A stretch of DNA of 64,000 bases from Seriola aureovittata (GCF_021018895.1 NC_079375.1:523560-587559); one strand, 5' to 3'. Counted from the first letter of the stretch, positions 11,138-22,089 are shown. Numbers and translations are program-made. The notes: generated from the letters alone by a model not told the origin.

Positions 11138-12172
11138 TGTTGCCCCATATTAACTCAAATGTACATCTTGTGCTTTCGGGGGCATATGGACTTAGACGCA
11201 TTCAACAGTGCAATTATTTGTTTCCCTTATTCTCCTGTGGATGCAAGGGATAAGCCTTGCCCCATATCTGTCAATACAACAAAATTGAAACCGTCAGCTG
11301 GGCAGATGCTGGTTTTGTTAAAGATCCTGCCATTTCTCATTGACAAAATTTGAGAAAATGATTACACACAAATGCTGCTTAAGTTGTTAGAGATAATCAA
11401 AATTCTATTTTCACCTATTATTGCTCCCTCAACTCCTTCAAGGTTGAAGCTTTTAATAGAGCAACATTTCAAACAACTGTTTCCAGATGCAAATACTATA
11501 CCTAAACAGCATTACTTGCTGCATCTTCCTTCTCAGATTAAGGCACTTGGTCCCACAGTGAGGCATATGTGTATGTGCTTTGAGTCAAAGCATTGCTTTT
11601 TTAAGCAGTGGGCTTTGAAAAGTAGTTTTAAAAATATCTGTAAGTCTCTTGTGAAGCACAACCAACTTTATGAATGTAGACAGAATGTGCACGAGAAACA
11701 TCCAATTTGTTCAAGTGAAGTTGACATGGGCCCAGCCTCTGAGGTGATAATGTTCCCTATGTAGAAGGAAAAATTAAAGACTTTTTAGGAATAGAGCACG
11801 TTGAACATATACAGTAGTTTTGGTACAGTGGATTATGCAACAAAATAAATGAAATGGAAATAAGCATACATGTGGAAAATCTTTGGTTATTTCTAATGTC
11901 ATCAATGATACTCCAGAGTTTGCACTTGTGAAAAACATTTATATTTTAAATGCGTCAGTTTATTGTTTTGAATGCCAACCTCTCTCTACAGTTGGGTGGA
12001 ATGATCAATATTTAGCTTACGAGGTAGAAGTTCCCGACCGAGCTCAAGCCAATATTTTCATGGATGCTGAAAAGCTTGTTGATTATACCCAATACTACTA
12101 TGTAAACTTCAATAATAGCAAGTACATTCCACTGAAGTATGATCTGACAGACATCATCAAACATCATTCTTG
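11138..12172 (+). pseudogene. C-terminal part of EnSpm/CACTA-like transposon protein
   Basis: In one frame, DLDAFNSAIICFPYSPVDARD, AGQMLVLLKILPFLIDKI, then after one stop (11351-11353) LLEIIKILFSPIIAPSTPSR, LFPDANTIPKQHYLLHLPSQ, GPTVRHMCMCFESKHCFFKQ and FKNICKSLVKHNQLYECRQN. In a second frame from 11883, NIYILNASVYCFECQPLST and an ending LKYDLTDIIKHH. I recognise this succession (R(W)CMRFE(A)KH-type motif, FKNICK, HQL) from large transposon-encoded proteins of fish and other animals that carry an upstream Transposase_21-like domain. That catalytic part is not here. One stop and one frame change make it non-functional. The exact superfamily is an inference. Confidence 0.6.
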
Positions 12173-12484
12173 AGTCTGTATTGAGTGTGGGTATTTGGGC
12201 TGATTTTTTTTTTTAAGCACTGACAAACACTGTAATTGATGACAGCGTTTATTTTTACTTATTACTTTTGGAATAATGTGGTGCAGTATGTCAAGATGTC
12301 CAGAGTGCAACAGAACAGAGAAGGAAACATAATTCCAGCTTTTGCCTCTGTCATTTTTACATATCACATGGACATGGTTTGATGGAAATGTAAGAAAAAA
12401 TAGCCACACTGTACTGTGCATTTTGAGTTGTTGTGAGTTGGGCATGTTGACCATGCAGTTTTCAATAAAGCAGATTTGTTGTCT

Positions 12485-12781
12485 CAATTCAAGTTAAGTC
12501 TATTTCTTGAAACAAGACGATTCATCTTTTACAAATAACACAGCAGCTTAAAAACCTTATGACATGTCAAAAAAGCTTGTTTCATCTGAGATATGACTCA
12601 AAACAAGATGTTTTCAAGACTGTTTCACTTAAGATATTCAAGCTGCACTGTATAAAAACAAGCTCCTTTATCTCACTTAAATCTTACTCTTTAGGTGATT
12701 TTGTCTTATAATAAGTGTGATGAGATATTTTGACTAGAAATTAGAAAAATTTACTTGGTAAGATTTTGAGTTTTTGCAGTG
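12485..12781 (-). repeat. CACTG-ended subterminal repeat common in fish
   Basis: The block gattttgtcttataataagtg, tgatgagatattttgactag and the end tttgagtttttgcagtg form a well-known fish interspersed repeat, here as the right end of the CACTA-like insertion. On the minus strand it starts cactgcaaaaactc. No mate in inverted orientation is found in the window. Confidence 0.65.
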
Positions 12782-12783
12782 TG

Positions 12784-13111
12784 GGCCAAGAACACAGAAC
12801 AAATCTTCACCCAGAACACTGATAATGAAGTTTCTGAACTACAAAGATAAAGAAACGGTGGTGAGAGTCGCCAAGACAAAAAGGGAAGTGCTCTGCAAGA
12901 ACCGGCCGGTGAGGGTTTACCAGGACGTGGCAGCAGGTGTTCACAAGAAGCAGAAGGAGTTCGATGAGGCGAGGCGGCAGCTCTGATCATTGGCATCATT
13001 CCTCCTGCCCGACTGCTTGTGACATATAAGGAACGGCCTCATATTTTTAACAACCACGTCGAGATGGAGGACTTCATCAGGCGGATCAGGTCAGAGAAGG
13101 GACCAGACTGA
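12784..13111 (+). pseudogene. L1 ORF1, C-terminal part
   Basis: This continues the ORF1 protein after the insertion: RTQNKSSPRTLIMKFLNYKD, TKREVLCKNRPVRVYQDVAA and KEFDEARRQL, then after a one-frame slip at about 12986, IIGIIPPARLLVTYKERPHI, MEDFIRRIRSEKGPD and a stop at 13109-13111. This is the end of the RRM and the conserved C-terminal domain of L1 ORF1 (Transposase_22 family), which binds single-stranded RNA. Two frame changes and the insertion rule out function. Confidence 0.82.
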
Positions 13112-13934
13112 GTTATTAGGAAGTGAACAAGAGTGCTGTGGTTTACAACGTGGAGAGTAACAGCTGAATAAGCAAAGCAAACGGTGTAAGTCTGAGCTGA
13201 TCTTGCACAAATTACACTGTCAATTGTACACCTAGATTTATTAGTGTTTAATTGATGATGTTCAGGGCTTATACTCATGGCTTGTCTCCCATCTGTTAAA
13301 GCTATGTTATTCTTCACATGGTAATAACAAGCAGGAATCTATGAACAGGAAAGGGGCCTGTTAGAAATGGGCACGAATAAGCTCTTTCGGTATTTGTTCT
13401 TCCAATAAAATGAAAATATTTTTATTGTTATTAAGAAACAAGAGTTAAGATGTAAATTAAAGATAATTTATGCTGCAACTGCCACTTTGTAAATTTTCAA
13501 TTAATGGGGGTTAAATTAATATATTGCTGATCATAGTTTCCCAAAACAATGCAGTGACACTGGAGAGTGAAGTTTGATTTAGCTCATAGCAAAAGGAGGG
13601 TGCACATGAATGACAATTGTTAAAGTATAGCAGCACAGGAGTTTAAGGTTAGTATTATAGCTAGTTGTTTGTTTGGGTTTTCTCATAGCTCAGTGAAACT
13701 GTCTTACCTTTAGGGTGGAACAGTTAACAGCTATCTGGAAGTCTTAAGATTTAGAGGGGGAGAATATTCAGGCTGAGAACATGGATATGGGTTATAGTTT
13801 GGGTATCTGTGTAGTGGTTGCCAGTGGCAATATTTATGTCTGTCTCATATTAGTTTTAATTTTTCTTTCTTACAAGTGCTGTAATATGTTGGGGAATTTG
13901 ACACCGTCTATGCAAAATGTCTAGTGAGATAAAA
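13112..13934 (+). other. L1 inter-ORF region, no open frame
   Basis: About 820 bp between ORF1 and ORF2 of the LINE. This is longer than the usual inter-ORF gap, so other sequence may have been inserted. I recognise nothing in it. Confidence 0.35.
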
Positions 13935-14548
13935 ATGAAAATCACATCATGGAACTGCAGAGGGCTACAAAAACTTAAGAAGGTCAAACAAGTCATGAAC
14001 AGGATAAAATCAATACAGTCTAATATTGTATTTCTTCAGGAAACACACCTGATGTACAATGATGATCTGAAAGTTAGGAGGAGGTGGAGAGGTAATGTCT
14101 TTTCGGCACCATTTAACTCTCGAAGCTAGAGGTGTAACTACTTTGGTCCATACAGGTAAATAAGGTTATCAAAGACACATTTGGATGATACCTCATCATT
14201 CAGGGGAATCTATTGAAGGAACAAATGGTTTTAGCAAATATTTATGCACCAAATACTGATGACCCCAACTTTAAAATTTCAAAATTTCTTTCTCATTTTA
14301 TCCACCCTTCTGGGTAAGTGTGTGGTGACAGGTGATTTTAATTGTACACTAGATCCGGCGAGGGATAGGAGCTCAGGTCTTGACCAGTCTCATGTTCATA
14401 GTAGGGGAATAATATATCACTTCATGAAAAAATTGAACTTAATTGATATCTGGAGGGAAGAAAATCCTGATGATTTAAAGTTTTCATGCTACTCCAGTGT
14501 ACACCAGTCTTATTCAAGCATTGACTTTTTTCTGATATCAGCAGAACT
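13935..14548 (+). pseudogene. L1 ORF2 endonuclease domain, truncated
   Basis: The ORF2 start MKITSWNCRGLQKLKKVK opens the apurinic-like endonuclease: IVFLQETHL (catalytic glutamate), later VLANIYAPNTD, CVVTGDFNCTLDP, LNLIDIWREENPD and SSIDFFLISAEL. The intact protein nicks target DNA, and its RT then copies the LINE RNA. Frames change between about 14125 and 14225. The domain ends at 14548, exactly where a Gypsy LTR starts, so the C-terminal His motif and the whole RT are missing. Confidence 0.83.
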
Positions 14549-15244
14549 TGTCACAATCCACTTTGCTGTTCTCCTGCTGTGGTGGAAATTTCCACTCACA
14601 GACCCTCTGGCCACACCTCATCAGCCAAATCTGCCACACCTGGTGTTCCCAGCTGAGTCTCATTACCGAGTCACTTTATAAGCAGCTCTGTTTCATTCAC
14701 TCAGTGCCAGATTGTCTTCGCTTCATGCCTGACCTTCCAGCACTAACCTGTGGACTGACTTTCCGGTACCGACTCGGCTCGCCTCTGATCTTCTCTTCTC
14801 GTCTCTGCCCCGGCAAACACTACAGCCTTCCGTTCCTGACCACGAGTTTTGCCTGTGAGTTTTCTGGTCTCCGTCTGCTTGTGGCTGTGTGGTGTTTCAC
14901 CACTTCAGTTTTTCCCTGTCCTGCTGGTTCGTCGATCCTCTGCCTGTCCCCAACAATCCTTCTGTTGCTCCCTCTGGATTCATCTGCATTGCTGCCAGTC
15001 TGCCGGTTATTGTCCCTGAGTATATCCTCATTAAGCCTGCCTGCCCCTGTGGTCCAGAGGTAACTCACTCGCCTGCCACACAGGAGACCCGGGTTCAAGT
15101 CCCACCTTAGCGCTTGCTTTTCAAGCTAAGTATCAGCACTGCTGCAAGAACCGTGTATATTGACCTGTTTTGAGTGCAATAAAGATCATTACTTCTCCTA
15201 CTGAGCGTTTGTGTTGCATTTAGGTCTTGCCACTCCCCGTGACA
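14549..15244 (+). repeat. Gypsy LTR
   Basis: About 696 bp, with tgtcac...gtgaca ends, a polyadenylation-type gcaataaag at 15176-15184 and a tRNA-like insertion at about 15046-15110. The 3' end taggtcttgccactccccgt aligns in plan with the 3' end of the other Gypsy (gggtcctaccccaccccgtt on its own strand). Confidence 0.7.
15046..15110 (+). other. tRNA-Gly-like segment inside the LTR
   Basis: The stretch contains a box A-like tggtccagaggtaactc, an anticodon-arm-like ctcgcctgccac with GCC in the loop, and a box B ggttcaagtcc. This order and spacing match glycine tRNA (GCC). The anticodon stem has two mismatches and there is no pairing acceptor stem, so a working tRNA is unlikely. It may be a tRNA-derived SINE head or a captured tRNA pseudogene; surrounding Gypsy sequence continues on both sides. 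Confidence 0.55.
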
Positions 15245-15600
15245 GTACACAATCCCTCTCCCCTGAGTCGCCTTGAGAGGATAGAGGGTGTCCTCCAGCA
15301 ACATGAGCAGATGATGTCTGCAGCAGCTTCAGAAGCAAAGCAGGCAGCTGTAACCAATGGACAAGCGCTCGCAAGGTTTTTGGTCTGGGGGTCTCCAGCT
15401 CAGGAACTGCACAGGGACTGATGGGCTTGCGGCAAGCGGACAGGACAGTGGCCGAATACTCCATCGACTTCTGCACCAGATCCAGTCTGAGCAGCTGGAA
15501 CTCTGCTGCCCTGGTTGACGCCTTTCTCCACGGCCTGGCTGAGTACATCAAGGATAAGGCCAAATATCTTTTGTACAAAAGAAACAGAATTCTAATTGGC
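15245..15600 (+). pseudogene. Gypsy gag fragment
   Basis: LSRLERIEGVLQQHEQMM (about 15263) and, in another frame from 15421, GLRQADRTVAEYSIDFCTRS, SLSSWNSAALVDAFLHGLAEYIKDKA. These are the N-terminal coiled segment and capsid region of fish chromovirus gag, the structural protein that assembles the retrotransposon particle. The part between is missing, and the frame changes and sequence similarity end near 15565. The expected primer-binding site directly after the LTR is not recognisable. Confidence 0.75.
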
Positions 15601-16120
15601 AGGTTGTGATAACATTCATTGAGCACATTTATGCTCCCCTGATGATGAGCTCTTTGAGCTTACATTTGGCCCTCAGAATAAACTGTATTTAACATTCAGA
15701 TAATGTAATGGACAGATTGCTATAAAATTTATTGAGAACATTCAGGTTGTAAAGAGGATTAACCCTTTTGAGTTTAAAAAAACCAATGGCCTTTCCTCTA
15801 TTGCCACTTTCTGGATAAACCTTGTGTTTGTAACCCCAATACTGGCAAGGGTCTAAGAAAGGCAAGGCATATTTGAGTACTTAAAAAAAAAAAAAAAAAA
15901 AAAAAACTGAAATGAATCATGAGACATGTCAGGCTGTAGTTCACCAAGAAAAACGGGGAGGACCATGGTGTCACAAGAGGATCAAAGTATGTGGAACTAA
16001 AGAATGACAGGTAGACCAGCTGGAACAAAGTATGACATGTGGACCATATTTGATAGAAAAATAATTTCACAAAAAAAACAATTGGATGGAAGTGCAAGTA
16101 CTACACACATACCCATATAT
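15601..16120. other. No gene; A-rich run
   Basis: Nothing recognisable apart from a pure A run at about 15883-15906, possibly the tail of a lost retroelement. Confidence 0.45.
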
Positions 16121-16329
16121 AGACTGTGACAAATTAAAGAACCTTATAAGGAGAAAAACAATGACCCTGCCCAAATTCTGCCCAAACTCACAGGACATGA
16201 GGAGTCACTGATGGTTCGAGTATGAAAATGATATGAATCATATGCTGTGGACTTCACAGTCCTGATCTCAATGTCAAACACATTAATAAGACACTCTATG
16301 TTGGTTGTCCTTTAATTTGTCACCAGTCT
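16121..16329. mobile_element. Tc1/mariner-derived MITE
   Basis: Left end agactgtgacaaattaaag (16121-16139) and right end ctttaatttgtcaccagtct (16310-16329) are inverted complements apart from one base. The interior (gacatgaggagtcactgatggttcgag..., gatctcaatgtcaaacacatt) is what remains of a mariner-like transposase 3' region in a repeat family I recognise from many fish genomes. At ~210 bp it encodes nothing. Confidence 0.75.
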
Positions 16330-16403
16330 GTTGTTGTAAATGTTACACATATAAAGTTGAGTACTCCAGGTGGGACATACTTTAAAAATGAATGTCTGTG
16401 AGG

Positions 16404-16752
16404 ATAAACAACAAAGGCACTGTGGGTGAGCTGGTCTTCAGTTGCTTTATTAAAAAAAAACAAAAAAACATTAACTGCCAACTAAATCAATAAAACCATC
16501 ACAATAATCACAATATAAAACAACAATACAATATCAAAATTACACTATTTCAAAAATACAATAAATTATATTCACCAGACATTTACAATGCTAATTCTAT
16601 CTTATTTTACTATTTACAATTGTAATTTTTCCTTATATAAACAATTATCTTATTCCCCTTTAATAAACAACAAACAAAGGCATAAACAACAAATGCACTG
16701 TGGGTTAGCTGGTCTTCAGTTGCTTTATTAAAAAAAACGTTAACTGACAACT
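16404..16752. repeat. Diverged 70-bp direct repeat pair
   Basis: Bases 16404-16482 and 16682-16752 share ataaacaacaaa(g/t)gcactg, tgggt(g/t)agctggtcttcag, ttgctttatta and ttaactg(c/a)caact. The 200 bp between them is very AT-rich. No coding signal. Could be the two ends of a small AT-rich element, but no terminal structure is clear. Confidence 0.7.
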
Positions 16753-17017
16753 GAAGAACGCAGCTCGCCTACAGTTTATATGCCTCATAGGTGGCCTCAT
16801 GCCTGGATTACAAATGCTTCAAATTGTAAAGGGTGGGTGTCTATACAATACAAAACATATGTACATATAGAACAACGCACATTAATGAGTGGGTATTTAA
16901 TAAATATCCTATGTGAGATTTCCCTCTCTTTAACTGCATGTTTTTCCAGACAGACAGAATCCAGAAATAGGCTGATGCAATGACATGCTCAAATTTGTCA
17001 TGGAGGAATTGAGGGGG

Positions 17018-17046
17018 TTGGTGGTGGTGGTGGTGGTGGTGGTGGG
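17018..17046. repeat. (GGT)n microsatellite
   Basis: About nine GGT units followed by a G run. Confidence 0.9.
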
Positions 17047-17423
17047 GGCAGAGAGGCCGAAAAATGTCTGTTTTTGTCCTCTCTGGCTTGGGCTGAACCT
17101 TTGATGTGTTTTACAGGGTGCATCAAAGAGGGGAAATCAATACCAATATTTCTGCAGCCTGACCAGCTGAACATCTGTCTCATGGCCTGAATGCCTGTTT
17201 ACCCACCTTTCTTTTCTTTCTCCTGCCTGTCTGCTGGCCTAAATGCACATGTTTATTTACATACCTGTATGTCAGATGGCCTCGTGTACCTGTTATCTGT
17301 TATATGTCCTCACCTTACGAATCAGGAATTGTCCAAGCACTTGGCCCCTCCGTGTAATATGTGGCCCCTTTATGGTCCCTGATTAAGAAAAATTCTAGAT
17401 CCGCCCCTGATTTGTGTTACATA

Positions 17424-19026
17424 TACGGGTGCTGGTCGATAAATTAGAATATCATCAAAAAGTTGATTTATTTCAGTAATTCCATTCAAAAAGTGAAACT
17501 TGTATACTGTATATATTCATTCCACACAGACTGATATATTTCAAGTATTTATTTCTTTTAATTTTGATGATTATAACTGACAACTAATGAAAACCCCAAA
17601 TTCAGTATCTCAGAAAATTAGAATATTGTGAAAAGGTTCAATATTGAAGACACCTGGTGCCACACTCTAATCAGCTAATTAACTCAAAACACCTGCAAAG
17701 GCCTTTAAATGGTCTCTCAGTCTAGTTCTGTAGGCTACACAATCATGGGGAAGATGCTGACTTGACAGTTTTCCAAAAGATGACCATTGACACCTTGCAC
17801 AAGGAGGTCAAGACACAAAAGGTCATTGCTAAAGAGGCTGGCTGTTCACAGAGCTCTGTGTCCAAGCACATTAATAGAGAGGCGAAGGGAAGGAAAAGAT
17901 GTGGTAGAAAAAAGTGTACAAGCAATAGGGATAACCGCACCCTGGAGAGGATTGTGAAACAAAACCCATTCAAAAATGTGGGGGGAGATTCACAAAGAGT
18001 GGACTGCAGCTGGAGTCAGTGCTTCAAGAACCACCACGCACAGACGTATGCAAGACTGTCGCATTCCTTGTGTCAAGCCACTCTTGAACAAGAGACAGCG
18101 TCAGAAGCGTCTCGCCTGGGCTAAAGACAAAAAGGACTGGACTGCTGCTGAGTGGTCCAAATATATGTTCTCTGATGAAAGTAAATTTTGCATTTCCTTT
18201 GGAAATCAAGGTCCCAGAGTCTGGAGGCAGAGAGGAGAGGCACAAAATCCACATTGCTTGAGGTCTAGTGTAAAGTTTCCACAGTCAGTGATAGTTTGGG
18301 GAGCCATGTCATCTGCTGGTGTTGGTCCACTGTGTTTTCTGAGGTCCAAGGTCAACGCAGCTGTCTACCAGGAAGTTTTAGAGCAGTTCATGCTTCCTGC
18401 TGCTGACCAACTTTATGGAGATGCAGATTTCATTTTCCAACAGGACTTGGCACCTGCACATAGTGCCAAAGCTACCAGTACCTGGTTTAAGGACCATGGT
18501 ATCCCTGTTCTTAATTGCCCAGCAAACTCGCCTGACCTTAACCCCATAGAAAATCTATGGGGTATTGTGAAGAGGAAGATGCGATACGCCAGACCCAACA
18601 ATGCAGAAGAGCTGAAGGACACTATCAGAGCAACCTGGGCTCTCATAACACCTGAGCAGTGCCACAGACTGATCGACTCCATGCCACGCCGCATTGCCTC
18701 AGTAATTCAGGCAAAAGGAGCCCGACTAAGTATCGAGTGCTGTACATGCTCATACTTTTCATGTTCATACTTTTCAGTTGGCCAACATTTCTAAAAATCC
18801 TTTTTTTGTATTGGTCTTAAGTAATATTCTAATTTTCTGAGATATTGAATTTGGGATTTTCATTAGTTGTCAGTTATAATCATCAAAATTAAAAGAAATA
18901 AACATTTGAAATATATCAGTCTGTGTGTAATGAATGAATATAATATACAAGTTTCACTTTTTGAATGGAATTACTGAAATAAATCAACTTTTTGATGATA
19001 TTCTAATTTATTGACCAGCACCTGTA
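17424..19026 (+). mobile_element. Tc1-like transposon, full length
   Basis: Two terminal inverted repeats of about 203 bp (17426-17628 and 18823-19024) enclose one transposase gene. Ends read cgggtgctggtc and ...ccagcacctg, each flanked by the TA target dinucleotide. The repeats match almost throughout, with a few substitutions and short indels. Overall length is 1.6 kb, the normal size for Tc1 elements. It is structurally complete but its gene is disrupted, so movement would need transposase from another copy. Confidence 0.92.
17743..18794 (+). pseudogene. Tc1 transposase, frameshifted
   Basis: Intact proteins of this family cut and paste the element into TA sites. A DNA-binding part with EVKTQKVIAKEAGCSQSSVS and VSKHINREAKGRKRCGRKK (17800-17915) is followed by a DDE catalytic domain: aspartates in FSDESKF (18174) and FQQDLAPAHS (18444) and glutamate in NPIENLWG (18549). 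The last two are separated by 34 residues, as in Tc1. The likely start ATG is at 17743, but a stop follows after a few codons. An extra G in the G-run near 17978 puts the catalytic part in another frame. A short in-frame loss near MQDCRIP and a late frame change are also likely. Confidence 0.9.
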
Positions 19027-22000
19027 TATTGACATGTTTTTAGGCTCAAAGTGATAGTGTCCCCTTCAGTCAATCTGCTGCTGGTCTGTCTGCATAAAGG
19101 AACCTGATTCTGCTTTAGTATTTAGCGGCTTTTTACAGTTCTACTGCAGCATGAGGGAGCAAGAACCCTGTGAAAACAAAAGAAACAGATGGAGGACTGT
19201 AGATGAAATGTTAATGCCACTCTCTTGTTCTTTCTCATCTAATTGTCTTTCCTTTCTCTGTCCCTCTAAGAGCACTTAGATTATAAAGTACATACATTAG
19301 AATCCATGGGTCTGACAATGGCAAAGTGAAACTGAATGGACTTTATATTATTTTGTCAGTTCATAGTCCAGTGATGTTTTCGAGCAGACTTTGTGTGCTG
19401 AAATACTTTTTCTTGACTGCTTCACTTCATGTGTTCTCTTGCTCGTTAACCTGTTAAGCCCTAGAGATGCTAAGGGGTATGCCTCGCTTTGACACATCCA
19501 TTTGCAAGAGCTTGGTCACTATGGATAGGTAAGCAAACCAAAGGAAAATTAAATTTTTGTGTCTACAAAATACTAGAGATTTCCACTAAAGGAGGCTATG
19601 TGCTTCACTTCATTTACCCTGTGCATCATCTGATTCTACCACTGTGCACAACCATTGTGTATAAAAAAACAACTAAATTGTATAATTTTGTCTCCATTTT
19701 GCCTCTGAATCTCTTCCAGGGGATCTAAATAGCTTTATTATGTTGATTCTACTTTGTAGACAATGTAAAAGTGAAAAATAAACATCCGATATACAAAGTT
19801 CAAAATACAATAAAATTTGAATTGGCCGTGCGTCACGCATGAAATCCCAATCAAGCAAATCTCATTGGAGTGTGACATATCGTTCTGAACCTTGCAAGAT
19901 GTAGAAAACGATAGCATTGTGTTTTTAAATGGCAGTACCACCAAACACACGTTAGAGGGCAACAAAAGATCATGTATGAAATTCAGGCTTGGGGCTCGGT
20001 CTCTACTATCCAGGTCTCCATCTTGGCCAACTTGACTGGAAAATCGTATGGATAGACTCAAAATCACCACGAAAGGGTAAGGAAACAACATTTGTTGCTT
20101 TTGATCGGAACCGCTTTGGGATCTGATGGCATATTTAGTCCTAAACCCAAAACTTGACATGTGGACTGTAAAATGAGAAGTTTAGCCCCGTGTTTGTTTG
20201 GGGCTGACATGAGCTGGTTAGCTCAGGCTTTGCTATGCTTGCTAACAATGGAAGTAACTTCTCTAGTTTCATACCCAGTTAGATTCCCAGCATGGTTGGT
20301 TGGTTGGTTGAAAGAATTACATGTACAATTGTGTTTCATTTCAAATGTTTACGTTGATAGTGGTCTTATTTTGAATCAGAAATATTTAAATTATTGCCAA
20401 ACAAATATTCTTTGGACTAAGTAGTTGGACTGTTGTTTAGGTAGCGTCAAAGCCTCGTCTTTTAGAAGCATTTAAAAAAGTGACCACCACAGCATTCTAC
20501 TAACTTTTTACAGGCAATCATGCATCACACCGTTCTGACCGATCCGGTACTTGGTCCGTCGGGGGTAAGAGGGTAACTTATTTCTGCTCCTGCACAGAAA
20601 GAACATTTAATGCTAGAATAATAACCTACAAATAACAGACTGCAATTTCTTTCAAGAGGTCTGGTGTTGCATTCCTCCACCCTGGCATCCTAATGTCGAA
20701 ACCAAAAAGGCTTCCCATCAGAGGAAAGTAACCCTCTGCTCTAATCTGAGTAGAAAGCAGGTGAGACAGGCTGATGATGACACATCAGGCATGCATGAGA
20801 GGATGTAGACAGGAAGAGGGAGGAGGGTGAAATGGAGGCAAAGTGACAGAGAGTGAGATACAAGACCAGGACAACATCTGAATAACCTAACCCTCCTGCG
20901 AGCAAAAAACCAAAAGAAGCTGAACCTGAAGGTTTTATTTTTTAGGTTCCATCAGCACCAGTTCCTGAAGGCTGGAGCTGATATTATTCCACCAAAGTGT
21001 TTGATCTACTCAGGAGGAATATTCAGTCATCATGGGATACTGAGGCAAAAACCCATATGTTTTTATATAATATATAAAATGTATTTAAAATATGATGAAT
21101 GAAATAAGAGTATTTCCATCTTGAACTGCGGTCTCAATGATGGTCTCATTAAAACAGATTCCGACAACCCATGGTTTCATCGGTCACAAACCTAAGGAAC
21201 CAATCCTGTCAACTTGTGGGAACTGGGGACAGGGCTAAATAAACCTGAAAACTTATCAGTACAGAGAGAGAGAGAGAGAGTTAGCATTAGCACAGCCACT
21301 AACACTGTGTCAGCCACTGCCAGTTAACTAACTGACAACATAAACATATAAAAGATAACAATGCTAACCAGTCTGACCCGTCTGCTAGTCTCTGATTCTG
21401 GTCTCAACAGACTCCTCATCTGAGTCTGGGTCTGACTGAAGGTCAAACATGTGGCTGAGTCTCTGATGTTTCCTCCTCTAACCATCTTGATAATCTCTGC
21501 TCTGTCACCTGTCCACCTGGAGCAAGCAGGTGGTGGGCGGGGCACAAGGCCTGAACCAGATTTCTCAATTTGGAAGTAAGAGCATAGCAGATTGTTACAT
21601 AGTTTAAAACGTATCTGGAGAAGAACTTTAAACGATTGCCCCGGTGCAATCAGCATTATTGGGCAAAGTACTGCATCGGCCAATCAGTGTTAGTATGCTT
21701 CAAAAGAAATGGTTGGATGGTCAAAGAAAGTTTGTTTCTTCCTGTCTGATTTCAGAATTGAAAGGCTGAGCCCAGTAATGACATGAGAAACTGATGGGAA
21801 GCATCCATCGTTATCTCCTTTTAAACGATGATGGCACCTCACTTTTTACTTCATCCCTCCACACATCCCTGAAGACCGTTAAACCTTTTTGTTCTCAGAC
21901 GTGTTTCAAATGGCATGTTGTGCAAACTACATTCTTTGAAGCCTACATGGACGGTGTTTCTTCTGTTCACTCTACAGTCAGATTTGTAAATGCATTATAA

Positions 22001-22089
22001 ACTGCACATGCCCCCAACACAAATTCACTATTTTCTGACTGACAGCAAATTCAGTCCTTGAGGAGTAAATAGAAAGTAAATCAACTTTG
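19027..22089. other. No recognisable gene (3 kb)
   Basis: Many short frames on both strands, none with a recognisable domain. A (GA)n run lies at about 21264-21281. The minus-strand frame at 21324-21683 is open for 119 codons, but I cannot relate it to any family. Likely intergenic DNA with decayed repeats. Confidence 0.5.

Larger units (their letters stand above)
11138..12781 (+). mobile_element. 3' part of an EnSpm/CACTA-like element inserted in L1 ORF1
   Basis: This segment separates two L1 ORF1 pieces that abut almost exactly in the protein (LERAHR before, PRTQNKSSPRT after). It holds the C-terminal coding part of a large transposon protein, then non-coding sequence ending in ttttgagtttttgcagtg. 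Read on the other strand that end is cactgcaaaaactcaaaa, a CACTG terminus like those of EnSpm/CACTA elements and of a very common fish repeat. The left edge lies inside coding sequence, so no left inverted repeat is present. Family assignment is from memory of similar fish proteins. Confidence 0.6.
10642..14548 (+). mobile_element. L1-type LINE, split and truncated by later insertions
   Basis: ORF1 starts at 10642, is interrupted at about 11137, resumes at about 12784 and ends at 13111. ORF2 endonuclease begins at 13935 and stops at 14548, where a Gypsy LTR begins. No reverse transcriptase resumes after the Gypsy piece, so the 3' half was lost. Order and spacing fit a fish L1. It is the oldest layer of this nest. 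Confidence 0.82.
14549..15600 (+). mobile_element. Ty3/Gypsy LTR plus gag fragment
   Basis: An LTR (14549-15244) is followed by gag fragments to about 15565. LTR sequence such as ctcgtctctgccccggcaaac and a ctgtggctgtgtggtgtt-like stretch matches, in inverted orientation, the 5' LTR of the Gypsy element ending at 52104. The LTR starts tgtcac and ends gtgaca. No pol and no second LTR are present, so the 3' part is deleted, and the target duplication cannot be read. Confidence 0.75.

Noticed and set aside
15046..15110. Functional tRNA-Gly gene
   Set aside because: Anticodon stem has two mismatches and no acceptor stem pairs; it is embedded in an LTR. Kept only as a tRNA-like segment.
21324..21683. 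119-codon minus-strand frame as a gene
   Set aside because: No domain or motif recognised; an overlapping second frame is equally open, suggesting low stop density rather than selection.
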